DNA of 64,000 nucleotides from CAZJYI01 sp964550025 (GTDB lineage Bacteria > Verrucomicrobiota > Kiritimatiellia > UBA8416 > CAYOBW01), in assembly GCA_964550025.1 (NCBI GenBank), contig CAZJYI010000005.1, positions 62,001-126,000 of the forward strand, read 5' to 3'. The number at the start of each line of letters is the position of its first letter. Within the stretch, counting starts at the first letter, position 1. The notes below the pieces were generated by a model. It saw nothing but the letters and a program-made list of their open reading frames with translations, ran no database searches and was not told the DNA's origin. The translations under genes and the position numbers were made by a program. Below, piece after piece: positions 51,650 through 60,886 of this stretch.

Positions 51650-52254
51650 CCAAGGATGCGGCCAGACATCTTACCAGGCAGAGACGGGCGGCGCTCGAGA
51701 CGGCGTGGGTCGCGGAGAGCAGCCGTGCGGCCCAGGAACGGCTTGCCTCGCTGCCTGCGTTCGCCGGCGCGTCGGTGGTCTTCTGCTACCTGGCCCTCCA
51801 GGGGGAAGTGCAAACGGCGTGGCTCGTCGCGGAGTGTCTACGTCTTGGCAAGACGGTTGGTGTGCCGTGCCGGGGCGGGGCGGACGGGGGCTACGGCGTG
51901 GCCTGCCTGGAGGTCGACACCGTGCTCAGGAGGGGGCCGTTCGGGCTGCGCGAGCCGGCGGCGCCACGCTGGATCCCGGTGGGTGACATCGATCTGGCCG
52001 TTGTGCCCGGGCTGGCTTTTGACCTCTGCGGCGGACGCGTGGGGCACGGCGGGGGGCACTATGACCGTTTGCTGGGAGGGGAAGCCGCGGATGTGGCCAT
52101 GACCGCATTGAAAGCGGGGTTGGCGTTCGAGTTTCAGTTGGTGGATCGTGTCGAGACGAACCGCTTTGACGTAGACATGGACTGGGTGGTTACCGAGGAG
52201 CGCTGCGTGCGCTGTTCGCTCGCCGCCGCGGATAGGACGGGAAAGGGGGACTGA
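51646..52254 (+). CDS. 5-formyltetrahydrofolate cyclo-ligase
   Basis: 202 residues, GTG start overlapping rarA by 4 bases. LRRAALETAWVA-like N-terminus and VVPGLAFDLCGGRVGHGGGHYDRLL (about residues 124-142), the phosphate/folate-loop signature of the family, with His at a position usually Tyr. Makes 5,10-methenyl-THF from 5-formyl-THF with ATP. The usual genomic name is ygfA/fthC; it commonly sits near 6S RNA or rarA. Confidence 0.9.
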   Translation: MTKDAARHLTRQRRAALETAWVAESSRAAQERLASLPAFAGASVVFCYLALQGEVQTAWLVAECLRLGKTVGVPCRGGADGGYGVACLEVDTVLRRGPFGLREPAAPRWIPVGDIDLAVVPGLAFDLCGGRVGHGGGHYDRLLGGEAADVAMTALKAGLAFEFQLVDRVETNRFDVDMDWVVTEERCVRCSLAAADRTGKGD

Positions 52255-53808
52255 ATGAACCCGGTGATTGGGATTGTCTTGGGCCTGGCTGTTGGGTTGG
52301 GCCTGGGTTATGCTGCGCGCTTTTTTCTGGGGAGAGTGGCCGCCGACACAACGGAGAAGCAGGCAAGGGCAGAGCTGGAACACGCCAAACGGGATGCGCA
52401 GAACATCATCAAAGAGAGCAAGATCCAGGCGAAGGATGCGGTTCTCAAGGCCAAGGAGGAGTTCGAGCAGAGCACGGAGAGCAAGCGCAAGGAACTCGCG
52501 GGATTGGAAGAGCGGATTGGGCAGCGCGAGACGAATCTGGACCGCAAGGTCGCCATGATCGACAAGAAGGCCGACACCCTGGACCGCCGCCTGGAGGATG
52601 TGGAGAAGAAGAACGCTGCGTTGGAGCAGGAACGCGGCGAGCTGAAGCAGATTATCCAGTCGGAGCGCGAGAGCCTGCAGCGCGTGGCCGGAATGACACA
52701 GGACGAGGCACGGCGCACGCTGCTGAACCGTATGGAAAAGGAAGTGCACCACGAGGTGGGTGGGCTCATCCGGCGTCTTCAGGAAGAGGCCAAGGAAACG
52801 GCCGAGCGTGAAGCGCGCAAGATCGTGGCACAGGCCGTGCAGCGCTACGGGGCGTCGCACGCCAGCGAAATGATGACCAGCAGCGTGGCGCTCCCGGGGG
52901 ACGAGATGAAGGGGCGGATCATCGGAAGGGACGGCCGCAACATCCGGGCGCTCGAGGCCGCAACCGGTGTCAACGTGTTGATAGACGATACGCCCGAAGC
53001 CGTTGTGATCTCCGGTTTCGACCCCGTGCGGCGCGAGATTGCCAAGCAGTCGCTGGAACGCCTGGTGTCCGACGGGCGCATTCACCCCGCACGCATCGAG
53101 GAAGTGGTTGCCAAAGTCCAGGAGAACATGGACGAGACGATTCGTCTTGCCGGTGAAGAGGCGGCATTCACGGCCGGTGTGCAGGGAATCGAACCGGAGC
53201 TTCTGCGCAAACTGGGCCGGTTGAAGTTCCGCACGAGCTACTCGCAAAACGTGCTGCAACACTCGATCGAGGTCGCGCACCTGATGGGGGTCATGGCCGG
53301 CGAGCTCGGGCTGGACCCTCTCATTGCGAAGCGTATCGGCTTGTTCCACGATATCGGCAAGGCGCTTGACCACGAAGTGGAGGGGGGGCACGCCATCATC
53401 GGGGCGGACCTGCTCAAGCGGCAGGGGGAGTCGCAGGTCGTCGTCAACGCGGTGGCGGCGCACCACGAGGAGGTGGACTGCGAGAGCCTGTTCGCGATCC
53501 TGGCTTCGGCCGCCGACGCCATATCCAGTTCGCGGGTGGGCGCACGCTCCGAGACGTCCGGCATCTACGTCAAGCGCCTGGAGAAACTCGAGCAGATTGC
53601 CGACGGGTTCGACGGCGTCGACCGCAGCTATGCCATCCAGGCCGGACGCGAGGTCCGCGTGGTTGTGCAGCCCGATAGGGTCGACGACAGCGAGGCCATG
53701 ATCATGGCACGGAACATCAGTAAGAAGATCGAGGCCGATTTGCAGTACCCGGGACAGATCCGCGTAATCGTGATCCGTGAGACGCGTTGCGTGGAGTATG
53801 CTAAGTAG
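52255..53808 (+). CDS. rny: Ribonuclease Y
   Basis: 517 residues, starting directly after the preceding TGA. One N-terminal membrane span (IGIVLGLAVGLGLGYAARF) anchors it. A long coiled coil (about 35-190) follows, then a KH domain (about 205-265, GRIIGRDGRNIRALE) and an HD metal-dependent phosphohydrolase (about 335-430; HSIEVAHLMGVMAG, FHDIGKALDHE). Endoribonuclease that starts mRNA decay at the membrane, common in Firmicutes and PVC-related groups. Gene order rny-ymdB is conserved in many bacteria. The last residues are full length. Confidence 0.97.
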   Translation: MNPVIGIVLGLAVGLGLGYAARFFLGRVAADTTEKQARAELEHAKRDAQNIIKESKIQAKDAVLKAKEEFEQSTESKRKELAGLEERIGQRETNLDRKVAMIDKKADTLDRRLEDVEKKNAALEQERGELKQIIQSERESLQRVAGMTQDEARRTLLNRMEKEVHHEVGGLIRRLQEEAKETAEREARKIVAQAVQRYGASHASEMMTSSVALPGDEMKGRIIGRDGRNIRALEAATGVNVLIDDTPEAVVISGFDPVRREIAKQSLERLVSDGRIHPARIEEVVAKVQENMDETIRLAGEEAAFTAGVQGIEPELLRKLGRLKFRTSYSQNVLQHSIEVAHLMGVMAGELGLDPLIAKRIGLFHDIGKALDHEVEGGHAIIGADLLKRQGESQVVVNAVAAHHEEVDCESLFAILASAADAISSSRVGARSETSGIYVKRLEKLEQIADGFDGVDRSYAIQAGREVRVVVQPDRVDDSEAMIMARNISKKIEADLQYPGQIRVIVIRETRCVEYAK

Positions 53809-53810
53809 GT

Positions 53811-53873
53811 GGTTATTGGTTCTTAGTTACTGGTTACCAGTGTCCAATAACCAATAACGAATAACCAATAACG
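53811..53873. repeat. Nine exact heptamer-period units between rny and ymdB
   Basis: 63 bases divide cleanly into nine 7-base units: five of GGTTATT type (GGTTATT, GGTTCTT, AGTTACT, GGTTACC, AGTGTCC), then four of the reverse-complement type (AATAACC, AATAACG, AATAACC, AATAACG). Same organisation as the pheS-pheT element. Confidence 0.9.
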
Positions 53874-53909
53874 GACAAGGTCCCGACGAAGGAGAGGAAC
53901 CGGTTCGCA

Positions 53910-54686
53910 GTGAAGATACTCATGGCAGGTGACATCGTCGGTGCGCCGGGGCGGCGCGCCTTCGCGAGGGTCTGCACCCGCATGAAGCAGTCCGGGGAGG
54001 TCGACTTCGTGCTGGCCAACGCCGAAAACGCGGCGGGGGGGCGGGGATTGACGGCCGCGTTGGCTGAAGAACTGTTTGCCGCCGGCGCCGATGTGCTGTC
54101 GCTTGGTGATCACACCTGGAATCAACGCGAGATGGAGACGTATCTGGACCGTGAGCCACGCGTGCTCCGTCCGGCCAATTTCGCTCCGGGTTGCCCGGGA
54201 AGGGGCATTGCGACGGTGGATAGCCCGTATGGCCGCGTCACGGTCGTAAACCTGGTTGGGCGGGTGTTCATGAATAACTACGACTGCCCGTTCCGCACGG
54301 TGGATGCGCTGTTGAAGAAGGAGCCCGGTCTGGCGAAGACCATCCTGGTTGACCTGCACGCCGAGGCAACGTCGGAGAAGATCGTCATGGGCCGCTATCT
54401 GGACGGTCGCGTCACGTGCGTGGTGGGTACGCATACGCATGTGCAGACGAGCGACGAGGCACTGCTTCCCAGGGGAACGGCCTACATCACTGACCTGGGC
54501 ATGACCGGGGCCAAGGATTCGGCGTTGGGGCGCGACCTGGATTCCGTGCTCCAGATGTTCCTCACCGGTATGCCGAAACAATTCAAAATCGCCAGGGACA
54601 AGGTCTACTTGGAGGGGGTCCTGGTTGACGTTGACGAGTCCACGGGAAGAGCCCGACGTATCAAGCGCCTGCGCGTAGCAGAGTAG
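53910..54686 (+). CDS. YmdB-type metallophosphoesterase (TIGR00282 family)
   Basis: 258 residues. GTG start giving KILMAGDIVGAPGRR. The metal-binding residues of the family are present: Asp8, NAENAAGGRG, LGDHTWNQREM, DLHAEATSEK and VGTHTHVQTSDE. Dimetal phosphodiesterase acting on 2',3'- or 3',5'-cyclic nucleotides; influences biofilm formation and sporulation in Bacillus. Sits after rny, the common genomic partner, and 16 bases before xseA. Confidence 0.93.
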   Translation: MKILMAGDIVGAPGRRAFARVCTRMKQSGEVDFVLANAENAAGGRGLTAALAEELFAAGADVLSLGDHTWNQREMETYLDREPRVLRPANFAPGCPGRGIATVDSPYGRVTVVNLVGRVFMNNYDCPFRTVDALLKKEPGLAKTILVDLHAEATSEKIVMGRYLDGRVTCVVGTHTHVQTSDEALLPRGTAYITDLGMTGAKDSALGRDLDSVLQMFLTGMPKQFKIARDKVYLEGVLVDVDESTGRARRIKRLRVAE

Positions 54687-54702
54687 CGCCGCTCCCGGAG
54701 CC

Positions 54703-56043
54703 ATGAGCAATACAGCCGAACGCCGCATCTACAAAGTCGCCGAGATTACGCGCCTGATTCGTGGGACCTTGGAAAGCACGTTCGGCGACGTGTGGGTGGA
54801 AGGCGAACTGTCCAACGTTCGGCGCCCTTCGTCGGGGCATTTCTACTTCACCATCAAGGACGAGAACGCCCAGATTAGCGCCGTGCTTTTCCGCGGCAAC
54901 CAACGGGGGCTGGCGTTCGCGCTCGAGGACGGTCTGCTTGTACGGGTTTTCGGCCAGTTGACGGTCTACGAGCGCGGCGGTCAGTACCAGGTGATCGTGC
55001 GGAAGGTTGAGGAGGCCGGAAAAGGCAGCCTTCAGGCGCAGTTCGAGGAGCTGAAGAAGAGACTGCACGTCGAAGGACTGTTTGACGAGGCACGCAAGAA
55101 GCCGCTGCCGCTACTGCCGCAACACGTGGGTGTGGTGACCTCGCCTACGGGGGCTGCCATCCGGGACATTCTTAACGTCGTATCGCGACGTTTTCCTAAT
55201 CTTCACCTGGTCCTGGCGCCGGCCAAGGTGCAGGGGCCGGGCGCGGCCGAGGAGATCGCCGCCGCCATCGACCTGCTGAACCGTCGCGGCGGACTGGATG
55301 CCATGATTGTCGGGCGCGGTGGGGGCAGCCTGGAGGATCTCTGGTGCTTCAACGAGGAAGTCGTGGCACGGGCTATTGCGCGTTCCGAAGTCCCCGTCAT
55401 CTCAGCCGTGGGGCATGAGATTGATTTCACGATCAGCGACTTCGTGGCTGACCTGCGGGCGGCGACTCCCTCCGCGGGTGCGGAGCTCGTGGTGGGGCGC
55501 AAGGACCGTTTCGTGGAGACCCTTGCCGCGTTGTCGGGTGCCCTGAACCGTGCGCTGCGGGAACATGTGCTGCGATGCCGGAACCGCGTGCAGACGGCCG
55601 GCGGAAGCTACGTCTTTCGCGAGCCGGCCAACCTTGTGCGGCAATACACTCAACGCCTGGATGCGATCGTGTTGCGTATGGAACACCGGCTTCGTTCGAG
55701 CACCCAGGAGGGCAGGCGGCGTTTGGCGGACCTTGGCCTGCGGTCGGGGCACGCTTTGCGCTCGCAGGCCGCGGATGCTCGGCAACGCCTCGGTGATCTG
55801 CAGTCCCGGCAGGTGCATGCGCTGTCGTTGCGCCGGGAATTGGCGCGCCAGGATGTGCGTCGTCTGGAAGACCAGCTTCGCGCGTTGAGTCCACTGGCCG
55901 TGCTCGAACGGGGTTACTCGATCACCAGCGACTCGTCTGGACGGGTGCTGCGAGCTGTTGATGACGTGTCCGCTGGGGATACGCTGACAACACGGTTGGC
56001 GGACGGCAGGGTGAGATCGACCGTTGTTGAAGAGGGAGCTTAG
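54703..56043 (+). CDS. xseA: Exodeoxyribonuclease VII large subunit
   Basis: 446 residues, full length. N-terminal OB fold (about 1-110; VWVEGELSNVRRPSSGHFYFTIKDENAQISAVLF), then the catalytic domain (VGVVTSPTGAAIRDILNVVSRRFPN; MIVGRGGGSLEDLWCFNEEVVARAI) and a long coiled coil (about 290-400) that binds XseB. Degrades single-stranded DNA in the cytoplasm. It starts at ATG 54703. Confidence 0.97.
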   Translation: MSNTAERRIYKVAEITRLIRGTLESTFGDVWVEGELSNVRRPSSGHFYFTIKDENAQISAVLFRGNQRGLAFALEDGLLVRVFGQLTVYERGGQYQVIVRKVEEAGKGSLQAQFEELKKRLHVEGLFDEARKKPLPLLPQHVGVVTSPTGAAIRDILNVVSRRFPNLHLVLAPAKVQGPGAAEEIAAAIDLLNRRGGLDAMIVGRGGGSLEDLWCFNEEVVARAIARSEVPVISAVGHEIDFTISDFVADLRAATPSAGAELVVGRKDRFVETLAALSGALNRALREHVLRCRNRVQTAGGSYVFREPANLVRQYTQRLDAIVLRMEHRLRSSTQEGRRRLADLGLRSGHALRSQAADARQRLGDLQSRQVHALSLRRELARQDVRRLEDQLRALSPLAVLERGYSITSDSSGRVLRAVDDVSAGDTLTTRLADGRVRSTVVEEGA

Positions 56044-56099
56044 TGCTCTAAGCCGGTAAGAGTGCAGGGAAAGACAAGAAGTTGAGTACGGGTTCGGGT

Positions 56100-56134
56100 G
56101 CGCGAGTCGCGAGTCGCTGGTCGCTAGTCGGCAC
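56100..56134. repeat. Five heptamer-period units between xseA and xseB
   Basis: GCGCGAG, TCGCGAG, TCGCTGG, TCGCTAG and TCGGCAC follow each other with exact period 7. Only one arm orientation is clear, in a 169-base intergenic gap. Confidence 0.75.
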
Positions 56135-56212
56135 AGTACGATGACACGCGGCAGCTGACACACCGATTTCTTCAGCTGCGGGTGCGGCCCGCCCTGGATG
56201 GAGGCAAAGCAG

Positions 56213-56506
56213 ATGGCAACCAGAGAGAATACGGCGGCGAAGGAGGAGAATTCCCGCAACTTCGAGCAGTCCCTTGGTAGGCTCGAGGAGATCGTCCGCG
56301 AGATGGAGGGCGGCGAGCTCGGTCTGGAGGACATGATCGGGCGTTTCGAGGAAGGGCAGGAACTCCTGAAGTTCTGCGGCAAGAAGCTTGACGAAGTCGA
56401 GCGACGGATCGAGATTCTTGTAAAGAAGGGCGATACGGTCGAAGCGCAGCCCTTCGGCGACGAAGAGGAAGAGGCGGACGAAGCGGGGGGCGGCGAGCTG
56501 TTCTAG
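56213..56506 (+). CDS. xseB: Exodeoxyribonuclease VII small subunit
   Basis: 97 residues. NFEQSLGRLEEIVREMEGGELGLEDMIGRFEEGQELLKFCGKKLDEVERRIEIL covers the whole helical XseB domain; the tail is acidic (DEEEEADEAGGGELF). The downstream ATG (56213) is used because GGAGG lies 8 bases before it. Partner of XseA. It ends 4 bases before the rhomboid gene. Confidence 0.95.
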   Translation: MATRENTAAKEENSRNFEQSLGRLEEIVREMEGGELGLEDMIGRFEEGQELLKFCGKKLDEVERRIEILVKKGDTVEAQPFGDEEEEADEAGGGELF

Positions 56507-56510
56507 GGAC

Positions 56511-57359
56511 ATGCCTTACCATCTGAACTCGGGAATAGGCGCGGGGTTTCCACCCGTCGGGCGCGTGGTGCGAGCGTTGCTGATTGCCAACTTCAGCGTG
56601 TTCGGCCTGCAGCTCATCAGCGACGTGCTGGCGGGAGGAAGCTACAGCGAGACGTCGTTTTCCGCCATTTTCTCGCTGAGCTGGTGGGGGCTCCGGCACG
56701 GGCGGTTCTGGCAACCACTCAGCTACATGTTCCTGCACGGCGGAATCCTGCATCTCCTCTTCAACATGCTGATGCTCTACGTCTTCGGGCGCGACATGGA
56801 GGGAAAGCTCGGCCCCAGGCGCTTCTTGCTGCTTTACCTGGCCTGCGGCGTCATAGCGGGAACCGGGTGGCTTCTAATCAGCGGGAGCGGCAAGGATCAC
56901 TGTCTCGGGGCGTCGGGCGCCGTCTTTGGAATCATGGGGGCCATGGCCGCCATCTATCCACACCGCAGAATCACGTTGCTGATCATGCTCGTCTTTCCGG
57001 TGACGATGACGATGCGTATGCTGGCCATTGCCCTCGGCTCGATCGCGCTTGTGTCGCTGCTGAGCAGCGACGGCAACATTGCACACGCCGCGCACCTTGC
57101 CGGTGGCCTTGCCGGGTACCTTTACGGGTACCAGGTGGCCATCGGTCGTGGCATGGACCCCCGCAACTGGTTCCGTGTGCGACCACGCCGTCGGCGGGGA
57201 CGCGGTCATCTGACCATACTCGATCTGCCGGAGGAGGAAGACGCCGCCCCGTCTCCCGATGAGGTGGATGCCGTTCTCGATAAGCTGCAACGCGAAGGCA
57301 TGGCGGGCCTCACCTCGCGCGAACGCCGCATACTGGAGCGGGCGTCGCGGGGGGAGTGA
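56511..57359 (+). CDS. Rhomboid-family intramembrane serine protease
   Basis: 282 residues. Six or seven membrane spans, with the GlpG-like loop HGGILHLLFNMLMLYVFGRDMEG. Catalytic Ser135 in GASGAVFG and catalytic His195 in HAAHLAGGLAGY. Cleaves membrane proteins within the bilayer. C-terminal about 75 residues are cytoplasmic and charged (PEEEDAAPSPDEVDAVLDK). A basic RPRRRRGRGH segment separates it from the membrane part. Confidence 0.93.
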   Translation: MPYHLNSGIGAGFPPVGRVVRALLIANFSVFGLQLISDVLAGGSYSETSFSAIFSLSWWGLRHGRFWQPLSYMFLHGGILHLLFNMLMLYVFGRDMEGKLGPRRFLLLYLACGVIAGTGWLLISGSGKDHCLGASGAVFGIMGAMAAIYPHRRITLLIMLVFPVTMTMRMLAIALGSIALVSLLSSDGNIAHAAHLAGGLAGYLYGYQVAIGRGMDPRNWFRVRPRRRRGRGHLTILDLPEEEDAAPSPDEVDAVLDKLQREGMAGLTSRERRILERASRGE

Positions 57360-57418
57360 GCATCGGTCGGCGTGCTCTCCGCGGGGTGCAAGCGAACAAA
57401 AAATGGGTAGGAAGATAC

Positions 57419-57495
57419 CGATTGATGATTAGCGATTGATGATTGCCGATTTCGGAAGTTCAAGAATCACGAATCAACAATTGCCAACCATCAAT
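57419..57495. repeat. Heptamer-period repeat, two orientations, before the LolA-like gene
   Basis: Left arm 57419-57453: CGATTGA, TGATTAG, CGATTGA, TGATTGC, CGATTTC. After 14 bases the right arm 57468-57495 is of reverse type: CACGAAT, CAACAAT, TGCCAAC, CATCAAT. It fills most of the gap between the rhomboid gene and the following operon. Confidence 0.85.
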
Positions 57496-57630
57496 AAGAG
57501 CCAGGGAGGCAGGGAGTTCCCAATCCGGCTTCGCTCTTGAGTTCCACCCATTTCTCTCGTTTACGCACTTCTTCACGGTCGTGCGCTTCCTGTTCTTGCC
57601 GCACGTTGCCCGTTCTGGTACAAACGCGGT

Positions 57631-58419
57631 ATGCGGTCTGTATCCGTCCAGAGGCTGGTTTTGGTTATGAGTGCGCTTCTTGCGTGCTGTGCCGCCATTC
57701 CGTGCGCCATTGGCGCGGAGACGAATGCGTTGCCCGACGCGCGCGAGATTGTGCGTCGAAGTAACGATTTGCTGCGCGATACGAACAGCTATGCCGTCGT
57801 TGTGATGGAGATCACGCGCCCGAAGTGGTCGCGTTCGGTCACCCTCGAGGCGTGGACCAGCGGCTCGGACAATGCTTTTATCCGGACGCTGTCACCGCGC
57901 AAGGACAAAGGGGTTACCTTTCTCAAACGCGGGCGCGAGGCGTGGAACTACGTTCCTGCCATCGACCGCGTGATCAAGATACCGCCGTCGATGATGCTGC
58001 AGTCGTGGATGGGCAGCGATTTCACCAACGACGACGTTGTCCGGGCCGACAGCATTGTCACCGACTACGAGCACAAGGTCGTGCGGGCGGAGGAACGCGA
58101 AGGGAAGCTCTGCTGGGTTGTTGAGGCCATTCCCAAACCGAACGCGCCCGTGGTATGGGGCAAGTTGCGCTTCATGGTCGACCAGGCAAACTACGTGGCC
58201 GAACGGATCGAGTACGAGGATGAGGACGGCGAGCTCGTCAAGTACGGTGAGGCGACCGATGTTTCCCTGGTCGAGGGTCGGGAGCTGGCGACGACATTCG
58301 TGATGCATGACGTAACGCGTCCCGGGAATCGCACCACGATCAAGTATCGCCGCATCACGTTCTCGCCCAACCTTGACGAGGACACGTTTACGCTCAAGAA
58401 CCTGCGGAGGAAGCGGTGA
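57631..58419 (+). CDS. Outer-membrane lipoprotein-sorting (LolA-like) protein
   Basis: 262 residues. Signal peptide (LVMSALLACCAAIPCAIGA). Mature part matches the LolA/LolB-like half-barrel family: ALPDAREIVRRSNDLLRDTNSYAVVVMEI, RTLSPRKDKGVTFLKRGREAWNYVPAIDRVIKIPPSMMLQSWMGSDFTNDDVV. Binds acyl chains of lipoproteins in the periplasm; here it may serve the adjacent ABC system. No lipobox is clear, so it is probably soluble. Its stop overlaps the next start (GTGA). Confidence 0.88.
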   Translation: MRSVSVQRLVLVMSALLACCAAIPCAIGAETNALPDAREIVRRSNDLLRDTNSYAVVVMEITRPKWSRSVTLEAWTSGSDNAFIRTLSPRKDKGVTFLKRGREAWNYVPAIDRVIKIPPSMMLQSWMGSDFTNDDVVRADSIVTDYEHKVVRAEEREGKLCWVVEAIPKPNAPVVWGKLRFMVDQANYVAERIEYEDEDGELVKYGEATDVSLVEGRELATTFVMHDVTRPGNRTTIKYRRITFSPNLDEDTFTLKNLRRKR

Positions 58420-59642
58420 GCATCCTTGCCATCGCGTGGCGCAATATCTGGCGCAACAAGCGGCGCTCTTTGCTTACGCTCATGGCCGTGGCCGCGGCCT
58501 GCACACTGCTGATCTTCATGATGGCGATGCAGAAGGGTTCCTACGCCAGCATGATCAGCAACACCGTCGGTGCCCAGTCAGGCCATATCCAGGTGCAGCA
58601 TGTCGACTATCTCGAGGACGGCGCGCTCGAAAGCGCCGTACCGTGCCCCGGTGACATCATAGCGGCGGTGTCGAACACGGCGCATGTTGTTGCCGTGGCA
58701 CCACGGATCAGCGCTCCGGTTCTTGCAAGTCACGGCAACCATACGTTCGGCGCCCTGTTGCTGGGAGTGGATCCGGAGCTCGAAAAGGGGCTTTCGAGGA
58801 TACCGCACGTTGTGAGTACCGGCCGCTGGTTGGAGACGGACGACAGGGAAGGCGTCGTGTTGGGCCATCTTCTGGCGACCAATCTGTCAGTGGGCGTGGG
58901 GGACGAGATCGTGTTCCTGGGGCAGGCGCGCGATGGTTCGACGGCCGCGGCGAGGCAGACCGTGCGCGGCATTTTCGAGTTCGGTATGGACGAGATGGAC
59001 CGCGCCGTGCTCGTGGGCCATATCGGCATGGTGGGGGAAACACACGCGATGGAAGATGCGGCCACGGCCGTGGCCGTGCTGTTGGACACCGACAAGAAGA
59101 GGGGCGCCGCGGCGGCCGGGATGCGGGCGGCACTGGCGGATGAAGCGGACCTGGCGGTGAGAGAGTGGCCGGAACTGCTGCCCGGGGTAATGCAGACCAT
59201 CCGAATGGATTGGAATACCGGGCTTATCATGTACGCCGTTCTGGTGCTCGTGGTGGCGTTCGGGGTTGCAAACACGTTCCTGATGGCGTTTCTGGAACGC
59301 ATACGGGAGTATGGAGTGCTGCTGTCGCTGGGGATGGGCCCCGTGCGGATGGGGCTCATGGCCTACACGGAATCCGTGCTGCTCACGCTGGCCGGCCTGG
59401 TTGTGGGTACGGGGGTGGGGAGTGCGTGGGCGTACTGGCTCCAGGTGCACGGATGGGAATTCACCAGCGAAGGGCATCTGACGAGTAAGTATGGCGTGGA
59501 TCCCGTCATCTACGGTGAGCTATCCTGGGAGGTCGTGGGGTGGGCCGTAGGAATCGTTTTTGTTATGACCGTGGCCATGGCCGTCTACCCGGCCGTCAAG
59601 GCGTCGCGGCTGCGGCCCGTCGAGGCGATGAGACACGCATGA
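58416..59642 (+). CDS. ABC transporter permease, LolC/E or MacB-FtsX type (1)
   Basis: 408 residues, GTG start overlapping the LolA-like gene. N-terminal span after AWRNIWRNKRRSLLTLMAV, then a MacB-type periplasmic domain (about 45-260). Three C-terminal spans of the FtsX family (LIMYAVLVLVVAFGVANTFLMAFLERIREYGVLLSLGMG; TLAGLVVGTGVGSAWAYW; VGIVFVMTVAMAVYPAVKASRLRPVEAMRHA). Works with the second permease and the ATPase as a LolCDE-like lipoprotein exporter or another mechanotransmission pump. Confidence 0.93.
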   Translation: MSILAIAWRNIWRNKRRSLLTLMAVAAACTLLIFMMAMQKGSYASMISNTVGAQSGHIQVQHVDYLEDGALESAVPCPGDIIAAVSNTAHVVAVAPRISAPVLASHGNHTFGALLLGVDPELEKGLSRIPHVVSTGRWLETDDREGVVLGHLLATNLSVGVGDEIVFLGQARDGSTAAARQTVRGIFEFGMDEMDRAVLVGHIGMVGETHAMEDAATAVAVLLDTDKKRGAAAAGMRAALADEADLAVREWPELLPGVMQTIRMDWNTGLIMYAVLVLVVAFGVANTFLMAFLERIREYGVLLSLGMGPVRMGLMAYTESVLLTLAGLVVGTGVGSAWAYWLQVHGWEFTSEGHLTSKYGVDPVIYGELSWEVVGWAVGIVFVMTVAMAVYPAVKASRLRPVEAMRHA

Positions 59643-60868
59643 AGATGCTGCTGAGAATCGCGTGGCTGAACGTGTGGCGCAACAAGCGGCGCACGGCGAT
59701 CCTGATGTGCGCTCTCGTCGCCGGTCTGGCCGGTGTGCTGTTCTGCAAGGGCTTCATGAACGGGTGGATGGACGACATGGTGTTGAATGCCATTCGCGGC
59801 ATAGGCGGGCATATCAAGTTGCACGCTACGGGCTATCGGCAGAATCCGGTCGTTGAACGCAGCCTGGCGCCGCAGACGGCCCTGTACGAGCACCTCGGCA
59901 CCAATGCGCTCGTGGCCGCCTGGACTGAGCGCGTGACCGTGCAGGGCATGATTTCCAATCCGCGCCATTCCGCCGCCGTGCGGATCGTCGGTGTGGACCC
60001 GGTATCCGAGGCCGACCTCTCTTCCATTCCGGCCGCGATGATTGAGGGGGAGTTTCTTGCGGAAGGGCGGACGGGGCGCATCATTCTGGGACGCTCGCTT
60101 CTGAAGAAACTCGGGTCGCGCCTCAAGAAGAAGGTTGTGCTGATGAGCCAGCAGGCAAGCGGCGACGTCGGTTCCGGCGCCTTCCGCGTCAGCGGCGTGT
60201 ACGACACGGGAAACGAGGAACTGGACAAGCATACGGTCTACGTGCTGAAAAGCGACGCGCAGACCATGCTCCAGATGGGCGACCGTGTGACTGAAGTGGC
60301 CGTGTGGCTGCGGGACCTGTCGGCCTGTGGCGCCGTGTGCGAGCAGTTGAGGACGCTGGCCGGGGATGGCCCCGTCGAGATCCTGTCATGGCGCGAGTTG
60401 CTGCCGTTTGTCGGGGAGATGCTGGACCTCTCCGGGAAGTACATGGTGCCGTTCCTGGGTATCTTCTACATCGCGATGGCCTTCGGCGTGTTGAATACGC
60501 TGCTTATCGCCGTCGGAGAACGCACTTACGAGACGGGGGTGATGCGGGCCGTAGGGATGGCTCGGATGCAGGTTGTGGGTGTGGTCGTTGCCGAGGCGGT
60601 ATCCGTTGCCTGCGTGGCAACGGTGATCGGACTCCTCGTCGGATGGAGCCTGATGGCGTGGTTGGGGCGTGTCGGCATCGACTTGGGGCAGTTTGCCGAG
60701 GGGATGTCTTTCATGGGGATGAGTCGCGTCATCTATCCCGAGCTGCACCTCATGGATAGCGCGACCATCGCTTTGGCCGGCGTGGTCGCCACCGTGATAT
60801 CGGCAGTTCTTCCTGCCATCCGCGCCGCACGGACGAAACCGGTTGAAGCCATGCGCAAGATGACGTGA
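59639..60868 (+). CDS. ABC transporter permease, LolC/E or MacB-FtsX type (2)
   Basis: 409 residues, ATG overlapping the first permease stop by 4 bases (ATGA). Same layout as permease 1, with WLNVWRNKRRTAILMCALVAGLAGVLF at the start, a periplasmic MacB-like domain, and FtsX spans (VPFLGIFYIAMAFGVLNTLLIAVGERTYETGVMRAVGM). Ends ARTKPVEAMRKMT, the same PVEAM motif as permease 1. The two permeases presumably form a heterodimer. Confidence 0.93.
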   Translation: MKMLLRIAWLNVWRNKRRTAILMCALVAGLAGVLFCKGFMNGWMDDMVLNAIRGIGGHIKLHATGYRQNPVVERSLAPQTALYEHLGTNALVAAWTERVTVQGMISNPRHSAAVRIVGVDPVSEADLSSIPAAMIEGEFLAEGRTGRIILGRSLLKKLGSRLKKKVVLMSQQASGDVGSGAFRVSGVYDTGNEELDKHTVYVLKSDAQTMLQMGDRVTEVAVWLRDLSACGAVCEQLRTLAGDGPVEILSWRELLPFVGEMLDLSGKYMVPFLGIFYIAMAFGVLNTLLIAVGERTYETGVMRAVGMARMQVVGVVVAEAVSVACVATVIGLLVGWSLMAWLGRVGIDLGQFAEGMSFMGMSRVIYPELHLMDSATIALAGVVATVISAVLPAIRAARTKPVEAMRKMT

Positions 60869-60886
60869 GGGGGGAGGCGAGAGAGA

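Noticed and set aside
51838..53466. 542-residue minus-strand frame opposite rny and the cyclo-ligase gene
   Set aside because: Antisense shadow of two conserved genes.
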